Shown here: positions 7,549 to 14,964 of the stretch, one piece after another
Numbering within the stretch: the first letter of the stretch is position 1
Layout: each line of letters starts with the position of its first letter
Source: Bacteroidia bacterium
Lineage (GTDB): Bacteria; Bacteroidota; Bacteroidia; Palsa-965
DNA: 32,373 nt
Direction of reading: 5' to 3'
Assembly: GCA_023151315.1 (NCBI GenBank)
Contig: JAKLJE010000036.1
Coordinates: forward strand, 1-32,373
Translations under genes and position numbers: made by a program
Notes under the pieces: generated by a model
The model's input: only the letters and a program-made list of their open reading frames with translations
Database searches by the model: none
Told to the model about the DNA's origin: nothing

Positions 7549-10500
7549 TTACTCCGCAATTACTCTTTGTATCGTCGTTCCCGTGGAAGTAGTAGCGCGG
7601 ATTATGTACACACCTGCAGCGTTCGGAGTAAAGTATCCGGGTTCGCTTCCTGATTTCTCCAGTGTTATGACTTCGGCGCCATTCACATTGTAGATTTCGT
7701 AGAGAACTTTGCCGGTGCTGTTCATCAGGTTGAATTCAATTCTGCCGTTTGACGAATTGTAAAACGCGTTGAGTTGAACGTTTGTCGAACTGCTTCCGTT
7801 GATACCTACATCCGTTACGTTGTAACATTCAGATGTATCAATGCAGTTTCCGTTGTTGATGATCACTGCATAGGTTTCGTTCACAGTCGGAGTAAAATTT
7901 TGCGAAGTAGCTCCGGCAATCGTTTGCTGTGTTGTGCAGTTGATCCATTGGTATTGTGCACTTGGCTCTGCTGACGTCAGCACTCCCGAGGTGTAGTTTA
8001 TTGCCGTGTCAATTGGTGAATATAAACTCACTGTGATCGTATCGTAATCCGAACAAAAGTTCAATCCGGTTCCCTGCACAATGAAAGTACTATCGACGTT
8101 GGGCGATACAGTGATTGATGTTACTGTATCGCCAGTAGACCACGAATACCAGTTCGCTCCGCTCACAGAAAGTGTTACACTTTCTCCCGGACAAATGGAA
8201 GTATCATTAGAGGCACTAATCTGTGGTGCTGTTCTTGCTGCTATCATCACTGTAGTCCTCGAACTCGCTGCGCATGTACTGTCTTGCACATAGAACGTGG
8301 TGTTGGCAGTAATGACCGGCGAAATAAATACGCTTCCAGATCCGAGGTAATTTCCTCCTGTTGGTGCATCGTACCAGGAGAGCGTTCCGTATCCTGTTGC
8401 GAACAATGTATCTGATGTGTTTTCACAGATGTTTACTGCAGGAGCTGAATGAGGAGGAAGTGGTGTGATGCAGGCGGAGGAGTAAAAAGACATTTCCTCG
8501 AAACGTCTGTAGGTGGCAATTCCTAGGGTATTGGCAATTTGCTGCACACTGAATTGCGGACTTGGAACAGTTGCTGTTCCTTGCATGGAGTCGGCAACTA
8601 ATGCAGCGCTCCAATTATTTCCTACGGAATCATTTGCGTACCGAACGCAGTATTGAGCGTTGGTGGGCGTAACGTAACCTATGACCATTCTACCGTGGAC
8701 GGTTACAATTGAAAGTGGCAAGTCGCGTACAGGATTCGGGCTGATTACTACATCGCTGTTCCAGATAGTTCCTGAACTGTTCTGCGCCAGTTTTAATATG
8801 CTTACACCTGATGATTGATTTCTGTATACGATAGCAGGCTTATCGTTTGCCGATGCCAAGGCCGGAGGGTGGTATGAAATATTGATTGTATCAATCATTA
8901 TCGGAGGCAACCAAGAAGTTCCGGAGCTATCTGTTGCGATGATAAATCGAGATACAACTGGTGAAGTTTCAACGTATGTTAATGCTGGTCGATTATTGAT
9001 TATTTCAAAGTTAGCTCTGTAAACGTTATTGGCGACCGGACATATGATTTGACTTCCCCAAGAAGTGCCAAGGGAGTCATTTGCATAAATGAGGGAAGGA
9101 CCGTTATAATTATCAATGAAACCAATAACAGGTTTACCTGAGATCTCCATCAAACGGATCGTAGGACTATAAAAGGCATTTGTATCAAGTACCAGCACAG
9201 GAGGTCCCCATGAAGTACCGCTTGAATCTAAGGCTCGTCTATAGACCAATGCAATCAGAGAGTCATCATGCCAACAGGCTGCGGGATATCCATTGACAAT
9301 ATTAATATCCATGGGTCTTGGATTCATGTTATATGTGGATCCAATTACAACTGGAGGATTCCATGTCTGGCCATAATTATCTAAAGCTTTGTGATAAAGA
9401 ATTACCCTGCCATATCTATCAGCTGATAACGCCGCAGGTGTTCCACCAACTTCACAAATTGTTGTATAGAATCCTGCGCTGCCTGTTAAAGCGTAATCGT
9501 ATTCACTGTTCCATGAGGTGGCTGTTGGGTCAATGGCCAGTGCATAATGTAGTTTGAAGAGCGGTAGTGTGTCTATGTAAACTGCTCCAGGTCTTCCATT
9601 GATATTAATCAGGTTCAAATTTGCAACTCCGTTAAATGTGCCGGGATTTATAACCGGAGAATTCCATGCAGAAGCACTTGCGTTTGTACTGCTGATAATT
9701 TTAAAATTGACGTTGTTGCCTTGTGTATAGCCAATCATCACTTGACTGCCTGTATTGATTATTGAAGGCCACATACCTACAGTTCCTGCACTATCCAGAA
9801 TAACTGTCGGGAGCCACGACGAACCAACATACGAAGTAGCTTGTCTGTATTTCAGAGAAGACTCGAAGCTGTCATAGAATGCAACCGCCGGGTAACCGGC
9901 TACAGTACACGCTGAAAGTTGTTCGGCACTTGAGCCAGTTCCTGTAACCTGATAAAACGAATTCCAGAAATTTCCATTCGGATCAGAGGCGCTGATGTAA
10001 AATATTTGGTCTGTAGTTGTTTCGATATAAAATAAACCTGGATTCCCATTGGAAGGACAGTACTTCAATTCGGTAAAGTTTCCGGAACCTACAGGTAAAG
10101 AAATTGGCGTGGACCATGAAGATCCTGTTGCGTCGTTGGCTCTGCAGTACATTATATTCATAACACTCATGTCAAGATACAATACGGCAGGATTTCCATT
10201 CGCTATAAAAAGATTGGAGTATTGTCCCATATCGGCAGGATACCAATCATCGTGAATAATAACCGGAGCACTCCAGCTCACGCCATTGGAATCCAGTGCT
10301 CGAGTATAAAGTAATCGCTGATAAGATGCGTCATAGTATGTTATGGCTGGATACCCGTCAACTACACACAATGAAGTATGCAGACCGACATTGTGTATGT
10401 CGTCAACTACAACAATATCATTCCAATTCGTTCCTGTAGAATCTGCCGCCTGCACGTAACATAGATTGAAATGTATGCGATCATAAAATGAAATAGCCGG

Positions 10501-10668
10501 TTTTCCGTTTACGATAGCTACGCTGTTATACTGACCAAACGATGCAGATGCTGTTGGTGAGTTGTAGTCAACGATCGGAACGGGACTCGAAAAAACCTGC
10601 GCAGTTACATTAGCAGCAGTAGTCAGGAGAACGCAAAATGCAATCAGTGCGGAGTATCTGTTTTTCAT
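7549..10668 (-). CDS. Secreted repeat protein with Ig-like domains and atypical T9SS C-terminus
   Basis: A 1039-aa protein with signal peptide (residues 1-23, ending VTAQ). Residues ~30-720 are more than ten degenerate units of about 50-60 residues with the pattern [G-x-P-A-[IV]-x-Y-x-D] ... [Y-x-x-A-x-D-x-x-G-x-x-W], for example NGKPAISFYD with YVQAADSTGTNW, and DGYPAITYYD with YTRALDSNGVSW; this looks like beta-propeller blades. Two Ig-like modules follow (SWYDAPTGGNYLGSG region; then SICPGESVTLSVSGA region). The last ~80 residues resemble a T9SS type A sorting domain (NGRIEFNL, YEIYNVNGAEV, GVYIIRATTSTGTTIQRVI), but the usual Y-P-N-P opening is replaced by FYNSSNG. It is presumably exported across the outer membrane and attached to the surface or released. 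Substrate or partner unknown. Confidence 0.85.
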   Translation of the reverse strand: MKNRYSALIAFCVLLTTAANVTAQVFSSPVPIVDYNSPTASASFGQYNSVAIVNGKPAISFYDRIHFNLCYVQAADSTGTNWNDIVVVDDIHNVGLHTSLCVVDGYPAITYYDASYQRLLYTRALDSNGVSWSAPVIIHDDWYPADMGQYSNLFIANGNPAVLYLDMSVMNIMYCRANDATGSSWSTPISLPVGSGNFTELKYCPSNGNPGLFYIETTTDQIFYISASDPNGNFWNSFYQVTGTGSSAEQLSACTVAGYPAVAFYDSFESSLKYRQATSYVGSSWLPTVILDSAGTVGMWPSIINTGSQVMIGYTQGNNVNFKIISSTNASASAWNSPVINPGTFNGVANLNLININGRPGAVYIDTLPLFKLHYALAIDPTATSWNSEYDYALTGSAGFYTTICEVGGTPAALSADRYGRVILYHKALDNYGQTWNPPVVIGSTYNMNPRPMDINIVNGYPAACWHDDSLIALVYRRALDSSGTSWGPPVLVLDTNAFYSPTIRLMEISGKPVIGFIDNYNGPSLIYANDSLGTSWGSQIICPVANNVYRANFEIINNRPALTYVETSPVVSRFIIATDSSGTSWLPPIMIDTINISYHPPALASANDKPAIVYRNQSSGVSILKLAQNSSGTIWNSDVVISPNPVRDLPLSIVTVHGRMVIGYVTPTNAQYCVRYANDSVGNNWSAALVADSMQGTATVPSPQFSVQQIANTLGIATYRRFEEMSFYSSACITPLPPHSAPAVNICENTSDTLFATGYGTLSWYDAPTGGNYLGSGSVFISPVITANTTFYVQDSTCAASSRTTVMIAARTAPQISASNDTSICPGESVTLSVSGANWYSWSTGDTVTSITVSPNVDSTFIVQGTGLNFCSDYDTITVSLYSPIDTAINYTSGVLTSAEPSAQYQWINCTTQQTIAGATSQNFTPTVNETYAVIINNGNCIDTSECYNVTDVGINGSSSTNVQLNAFYNSSNGRIEFNLMNSTGKVLYEIYNVNGAEVITLEKSGSEPGYFTPNAAGVYIIRATTSTGTTIQRVIAE

Positions 10669-10685
10669 TGGTAAAAAATTTATTC

Positions 10686-10900
10686 CGGCAAATGTGAGAA
10701 AAGTGTTTGGCGCTAGTCGGGAGCAAACGGATAAAATTTATGGGAAAGGTTAGTACACGGATTTTGCGGATCCTTCGGCAAGCTCAGGGCGCGGATTAGG
10801 GCGGAAGGGTACGCACCCTCCAAGGGTCGGGACTCTCCACGGGTTCACATCCTCCAAGGGTCCGGACCCTTCATATTCATCTGCGCCTTTCTGCGCCATC
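10686..10900. repeat. Long dispersed repeat, copy 2 (promoter-proximal block)
   Basis: Second copy of the block at 7035-7278, lacking its 30-base insertion. It starts 17 bases upstream of the ATG at 10668, exactly the same distance as copy 1 from its gene, and carries the same CACATTTG box (10689-10696, minus strand). The two downstream genes are unrelated in coding sequence and their 17-base leaders differ, so the similarity stops where the transcribed leader would begin. Confidence 0.85.
10807..10870. repeat. 17-bp mini-hairpin tandem units, array B (four units)
   Basis: Units begin at 10807, 10824, 10841 and 10858. They match array A unit by unit, apart from one base in the second linker (TCCAC for TCCAA). 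Loops are the same as in array A, so arrays A and B were copied together within the long block. Confidence 0.85.
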
Positions 10901-11010
10901 TGAGGCAAATTATATCGCCACAGATTACGCAGATTGCTCAGATTTTGCGCGTGTAAATTCTCTGCGTTTTCCCTGCCTGCCGGCAGGTGCGCCATCTGAG
11001 GCAAACAACA
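10878..11010. repeat. Mosaic of short intergenic repeat words
   Basis: This part of the 445-base spacer between 10668 and 11114 is built from words also seen elsewhere in the window: CTGCGCCATCTGAGGCAAA twice (about 10891 and 10989), CACAGATTACGCAGATTG (shared with the 138-bp tandem repeat) and GCGTGTAAATTCTCTGCG. It includes a perfect 12-base palindrome CCTGCCGGCAGG at 10976-10987. No coding potential was seen. Confidence 0.65.
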
Positions 11011-11048
11011 TCCGCCATCAGCATCCTGCTTACATCCGCGAAATCCCC

Positions 11049-11081
11049 AAAACAAAAACTGCCCGCTTTGCAGCAGGCAGT
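11049..11081 (-). terminator. Rho-independent terminator after the serine protease gene
   Basis: On the minus strand ACTGCCTGC (11081-11073) pairs with GCGGGCAGT (11066-11058) in a 9-bp stem with a single G-U pair, a TGCAAA loop and a TTTTTGTTTT tail. It is about 33 bases past the protease stop codon at 11114 and is the best terminator in the window. Confidence 0.85.
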
Positions 11082-11113
11082 TCTCATAAAAACGATTTTA
11101 TTTTTCTGTTGTG

Positions 11114-13594
11114 CTATTCGCGACCCACAGCAACACGACGAACTGTTGTGCCGGTTGGTGTTGTCACTTCAATAAGATAGAATCCTTCTGAAGCAGCAGG
11201 CAGATTCAATTGCACTTTGCTCACGTTGTTGTACGTGTTGTTCTGCACTTCCTGTCCGAGTGTGTTCAGAACACGAACGCTTGCTTCGCTCTCAACTGCT
11301 CCGCCGAAATCAATGTTCACCAATCCGTCATTCGATGGGTTCGGATAAACATTCACTGCTCCGGCAGGATTTTCCATCACTGATGATGTTCCTGTTGTGA
11401 TGTTGATGTTATCCACCCAAACGAAATTGCCGTATCCGCCAATGGCACGCACAGCGAAAATCACTCCGCTCTGACCCATGTACGAACTGATGTTGATGCT
11501 TTCAGCTCTCCACTGATTGGCTGTCGGGGTAAATGCGTTGGTGTTGTCAGCCACCGTAGCAAGTGTTGTACCGCCTTTCAGGAATATTTGTGTCCATGTT
11601 ACGCCGCAGTCTGTAGAAACATAAACGCCGAGCGTGTCGGAATACGTTGCGCTGTAACGTGCGTACGCAACATCAAAAGTGAGTGTGGCAGGTCCAATCG
11701 AATTGGTGAAATCCAGAGGTGGCGTGCGCAGATCATCGCTCTGACCGCGTGTGTCGTTATTGAAATTGTCAATGTTCATTGACGCACTGCTGTTGAATCC
11801 TGTTGTGGTGCTGCGTGCCCATGTAACACCTGCAGGATTTACCAGTGTCCAGTTCGCTGCCGGGAAAGGTGTGGATTGAAATCCTTCTGCAACAGGAGGC
11901 AATGCGGATGCAAGTACATTCAGCGTGAATGTTGAAGTGGAAGTATTGTTACCTGCATTTCCGTCTGTGCCATTGTTCGGATTGCTTACCACTACAGTGA
12001 TCGTGTGGGAACCTGTTGGAAGTGTAAGCGAGCCAAGTGTTACCTGCACTGTTGAATTCGAGTTGAGTGAACCTGTCCAGTTGTAAACTGTTGGTGTGTT
12101 TGCATCCAGCTGCCATGAAATATCGCAAGATGTAAGTGTTGATGTTCCTGCGTTGCGCAATGTCACCACAACATTTTCCGTAACGCTTCCGCTGCACACA
12201 TTGTAAATGCCGGATGGAGAATTCACACTGCTCATCTGTGCATCCAACGCTACTGTAGGCGCATTCGGATCATATCCGTCAAGAACAGTTACACCGGTGT
12301 TGCATGCATCAAGCCAGTTACTCAGTCGTGTGCTGTTGGTGTTGTTGCCCGTCCATGATGTGGAAACTTTTCCGTAGTAATCGTTCAGACTTCCTGTTGG
12401 AGCTCCGCAGTAAGAAGGTCCTCCGTAAAGCTGACCGATGATGCGGTGATTCGGATCGAACAATGGTGATCCTGATGATCCCGGCTCAGTAACGCCGCTT
12501 GTCCACTGTGTGGTTCTCCAGCAATCTGCTCCGCCGTAAGTTGAAGAGATTGTTGGATTGCGTGCCCATGAAATTTTCTTGATATCGCCTGCAGGATGGT
12601 GAATGCATGTTGAACTGTCAACCACTGCATTGTTGCGGTTCCATCCTGAGAAGTAAACGTTATAGTTGGAAGGAATCGCTGAATTGATCTGAACAAGATT
12701 GAAATCAGATCCTGCCCACTGTGCTCTCGGTGTTCCTCCGCTCAATGAAACGGAAGAAGGATTCGACCCCGGACTGTTGCAGGTAGCCGATTGCCAGTTG
12801 AAGCGGAATACCCAGGTTCCGTCAGCTGTTCCGCAGTGATTCGCAGTGAGAACGTACGGTGTTCCATCGTTACAGGTATTGTTGATGAGTGCGCCTGTGC
12901 AGAATTCACTTCCGCCGGAAACGAGACAAACTACAGAGCGTGTCTGATCTGCCCATGCATTTCCGCCCGGACACACAACGTTGTTGTGACAGTTTCCTGA
13001 ATCACCGAAACCGCGTGTCATGTTGTAAACATATTCAGCTACGCCGCGGAATCCGTGTGTGATGCGGAAGAGATTCATCCAACCCTGCCCGCGTACTGCA
13101 GCAGGTTCGAAGTATTCGATGATCACTGATTCACTTTCAATCAATTCAGTTCCGAACATCGCATCCGGATTCATTTGTGCTGATGTGAATGCGCCGAGAA
13201 CGGTTGAACGATCACTGCTGTAAACGAAAACGTGTGCGCCTTCCGGCAAACGCATTCCTGTGAATGCAAGATTGAGACTCACTGCGCCGGGGCTGTTGAT
13301 GCCCAAACGCCAGATGCGATCTCCATTGGAGAATTCCATCCACGCTCCGGAATTCCCCGGATTGTAATTGCCGTAATGATTGAATCCGAACATATACGGA
13401 CCTTTCACGGAATCCTGATAAGCAGCAGCACGTTGCACGGAATCCAGATTGAACCCAGGCATAGTGATAAACGGTACCTGAAGATTTTCCTTGTCAAATT
13501 TCTCTGACACCGGAGAACCGTTTTCTCCGCGCTGAGCGAACAAAGAGCCGCAGATCAGCAGAAGTCCGAAAATGGTTGTAGCGATTTTTTTCAT
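11114..13594 (-). CDS. T9SS-secreted lysyl-endopeptidase-like serine protease
   Basis: An 826-aa trypsin-fold protease (family S1, lysyl endopeptidase type). A signal peptide covers residues 1-20 (ending SLFA). An N-terminal beta-rich pro-region (~30-195) resembles that of Achromobacter protease I and its Bacteroidota relatives. The catalytic triad is His253 (LTANHCG), Asp297 (SDFNLV) and Ser374 (EPGSSGSP); many paired Cys are present. QLYGGPSYCG and NDYYGKV follow, where the Asp405 aligned from memory would favour cleavage after Lys. Next come a CARDB-type domain (~445-560), a MAM-like/choice-of-anchor-J domain (~565-740, WARSTTTGFNSS to FVWVDNINI) and a T9SS type A sorting domain (~750-826, VYPNPSNDG ... 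GFYLIEVTT). It should be a surface or secreted protease supplying peptides or maturing other exported proteins. It lies 18 bases after a lipoprotein gene, so probably co-transcribed, and ends at a strong terminator. Confidence 0.92.
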   Translation of the reverse strand: MKKIATTIFGLLLICGSLFAQRGENGSPVSEKFDKENLQVPFITMPGFNLDSVQRAAAYQDSVKGPYMFGFNHYGNYNPGNSGAWMEFSNGDRIWRLGINSPGAVSLNLAFTGMRLPEGAHVFVYSSDRSTVLGAFTSAQMNPDAMFGTELIESESVIIEYFEPAAVRGQGWMNLFRITHGFRGVAEYVYNMTRGFGDSGNCHNNVVCPGGNAWADQTRSVVCLVSGGSEFCTGALINNTCNDGTPYVLTANHCGTADGTWVFRFNWQSATCNSPGSNPSSVSLSGGTPRAQWAGSDFNLVQINSAIPSNYNVYFSGWNRNNAVVDSSTCIHHPAGDIKKISWARNPTISSTYGGADCWRTTQWTSGVTEPGSSGSPLFDPNHRIIGQLYGGPSYCGAPTGSLNDYYGKVSTSWTGNNTNSTRLSNWLDACNTGVTVLDGYDPNAPTVALDAQMSSVNSPSGIYNVCSGSVTENVVVTLRNAGTSTLTSCDISWQLDANTPTVYNWTGSLNSNSTVQVTLGSLTLPTGSHTITVVVSNPNNGTDGNAGNNTSTSTFTLNVLASALPPVAEGFQSTPFPAANWTLVNPAGVTWARSTTTGFNSSASMNIDNFNNDTRGQSDDLRTPPLDFTNSIGPATLTFDVAYARYSATYSDTLGVYVSTDCGVTWTQIFLKGGTTLATVADNTNAFTPTANQWRAESINISSYMGQSGVIFAVRAIGGYGNFVWVDNINITTGTSSVMENPAGAVNVYPNPSNDGLVNIDFGGAVESEASVRVLNTLGQEVQNNTYNNVSKVQLNLPAASEGFYLIEVTTPTGTTVRRVAVGRE

Positions 13595-13612
13595 TGGTCG
13601 TGAATTAAGCGT

Positions 13613-14062
13613 TTATTGCGGTGTGTACACTATTGAAGCATTCTGAATATTCAATGTCATTTTTTTATAACCTGATGATTTCAGAGGCGTGAGGTCAAAA
13701 GGACGCATTTCAGTTACAAGTTTCTTACATGCATCACCATGTGCGTCGTGACGAAAGCCCAGCGGCAACTGAGGCGGCAAAGATTTCATTGCAACTTTAT
13801 TCCAAACGAGATCAATGTCATGCTGTGTGCATCCTCCTCCGTATTTCAGATACACATTCAGAATATTTCCGCTGATGGTCAGACTGTCAACAGTGATTCC
13901 GCTTTCTTTCGAAACAAAAGAGGAGTCGATCACAACAGCGTGAACAGGAACAGGCTGCACTTTCACAGTTTCGGATTTGTCGCAAGGCTTTTTGCTTTTA
14001 CATGAGCTTGCAATGCCGAACAGAGAGAGCAAAATAATGGTAACTGAAATTCCGCACTTCAT
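13613..14062 (-). CDS. Small lipoprotein of unknown function
   Basis: A 149-aa protein from the ATG at 14062 (MKCGISVTIILLSLFGIASSCKSKK); an in-frame ATG at 14077 would add five residues and spoil the compact signal. The lipobox ends at Cys21 (ASSC) followed by a charged KSKK segment, so the mature protein should be lipid-anchored, probably in the outer membrane. The mature part is short and beta-rich (SLTISGNILNVYLKYGGGC, LPLGFRHDAHGDACKKLV, MTLNIQNASIVY). It resembles Bacteroidota lipoproteins of unknown role. It precedes the protease by 18 bases. Confidence 0.8.
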   Translation of the reverse strand: MKCGISVTIILLSLFGIASSCKSKKPCDKSETVKVQPVPVHAVVIDSSFVSKESGITVDSLTISGNILNVYLKYGGGCTQHDIDLVWNKVAMKSLPPQLPLGFRHDAHGDACKKLVTEMRPFDLTPLKSSGYKKMTLNIQNASIVYTPQ

Positions 14063-14180
14063 GCTTCTAATATACACCGCACAATACAGGTTCTCAAGTC
14101 ACGATCAGAAAAAGGAACGTATGGGTTAGAATTTCACCACATCAAGCCTGGATTCTGACCGACTTCTGACAAAAGCGGAA

Positions 14181-14227
14181 GGGTTGACACCCTTGGAGGG
14201 TGCACACTCTTGGAGGGTCAGTACCCT
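14181..14227. repeat. 17-bp mini-hairpin tandem units, array C (three units)
   Basis: Units start at 14181, 14198 and 14215. Each is GGGT, four variable bases (tgac, gcac, cagt), ACCC/ACTC/ACCC, then a linker TTGGA, where arrays A and B have TCCAA: the linker is the reverse complement. The flanking tail (CTTCGTATACATCTGCGC and CGCGCCATCTGCGGCAAA) matches the tails of the other two arrays. It lies in the 242-base spacer between the lipoprotein gene and the H1-tail protein gene, away from the long block, so the array can move or arise independently of it. Confidence 0.8.
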
Positions 14228-14283
14228 TCGTATACATCTGCGCTTTTCCGCGCCATCTGCGGCAAACCTAACAATCCATGATT

Positions 14284-14301
14284 AGAGCGTTTTTGCGCTC
14301 T
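14284..14301 (-). terminator. Possible weak terminator hairpin
   Basis: AGAGCG and CGCTCT form a perfect 6-bp stem with a 6-base loop, 18 bases past the stop codon of the H1-tail protein gene (minus strand). There is no T-run after it, so it may be only a pausing or processing structure. Confidence 0.3.
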
Positions 14302-14319
14302 TCAGAAAATTCGGATTTC

Positions 14320-14856
14320 TTACTTCTTACGAGCAGCCGATTTTACGGAGCGCTTCGCGGCTTTCTTCGCAGCTTTTTTAGCCGGTACAACTTTCGCCGG
14401 TGCAACTTTGCGTCGTGGTTTTGTGGTCTTCACATTTTCCAACTGCTTACGCAAATCATTCAGTTGTGTCCTGATTTCCATCGCAAGCTTGTAAAATCCG
14501 GAATCTTCCGATTTTACTTCGTCCAGCATCAGTATATGTGAATAGAAGCGATCTCTCGTCAGATTGTGATTGGTGCACACACGGATACATTGATTATGTC
14601 TCAAAATGGAATCCTGAAAGTTCTTGCATTCCTCCAGATACTGATGCAACTCGGACATGGCTTTATACATGGCCGTAGCAGAGAGAAACGTGTGATAAGC
14701 TGAAGCATTTACGACATATTGACGACGTGAAAGTTCTTCAACATCGGTTTTATGTTTCTTAATGAAATATGCGCGAATGCGCTCCTGCGAAGCAGCAAGG
14801 AGGTTCTGGTACTGAAATAACAATTTCAGCTGGGCTTTTTTAGAGTCCTGGTTCAT
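14320..14856 (-). CDS. Small protein with histone-H1-like Lys/Ala-rich tail
   Basis: A 178-aa cytoplasmic protein. Residues 1-~140 are helical and charged with likely coiled-coil character (LLFQYQNLLAASQERIRAYF, ELHQYLEECKNFQDSIL, MEIRTQLNDLRKQLENV). The last ~35 residues are a basic low-complexity tail of KTTKPRRKVAPAK and KKAAKKAAKRSVKSAARKK type, like bacterial histone-H1-like proteins, which bind DNA without sequence specificity. DNA or RNA binding by the tail is inferred; the N-terminal domain is unrecognised. Loss of charge by tail-length variation is common in this class. The gene has its own candidate promoter (14881-14912) and stands between recJ and the lipoprotein gene. Confidence 0.75.
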   Translation of the reverse strand: MNQDSKKAQLKLLFQYQNLLAASQERIRAYFIKKHKTDVEELSRRQYVVNASAYHTFLSATAMYKAMSELHQYLEECKNFQDSILRHNQCIRVCTNHNLTRDRFYSHILMLDEVKSEDSGFYKLAMEIRTQLNDLRKQLENVKTTKPRRKVAPAKVVPAKKAAKKAAKRSVKSAARKK

Positions 14857-14880
14857 GGGGGAATGAATCAGTTATTTGAG

Positions 14881-14912
14881 CAAAGTAAGCAGAAGTTTAT
14901 GAAAGCGCCAAC
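14881..14912 (-). promoter_or_regulatory. Candidate Bacteroidota promoter for the H1-tail protein gene
   Basis: On the minus strand GTTG (14912-14909), 20 bases, then TTACTTTG (14888-14881). This is one mismatch from each box of the Bacteroidota consensus TTTG-N19/20-TAnnTTTG. It would give a leader of roughly 18-20 bases before the ATG at 14856. Confidence 0.4.
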
Positions 14913-14964
14913 ATTGATTTAACACGCGCGGCATTATTGGGAGTAAATGCTGACTATTCCCGGT

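Noticed and set aside
7224-7559. Open minus-strand frame of 111 codons with a 46-residue repeat
   Set aside because: It is the translation of the 138-bp tandem repeat and the 17-bp units; the period is a multiple of three so the frame stays open. It starts at TTG within the end of another gene and lacks a ribosome-binding site.
7035-14230. CRISPR array or transposon explanation for the repeats
   Set aside because: Repeat units are 17 bp and 138 bp with no unique spacers of constant length, no cas genes, no transposase, and no target-site duplications seen.
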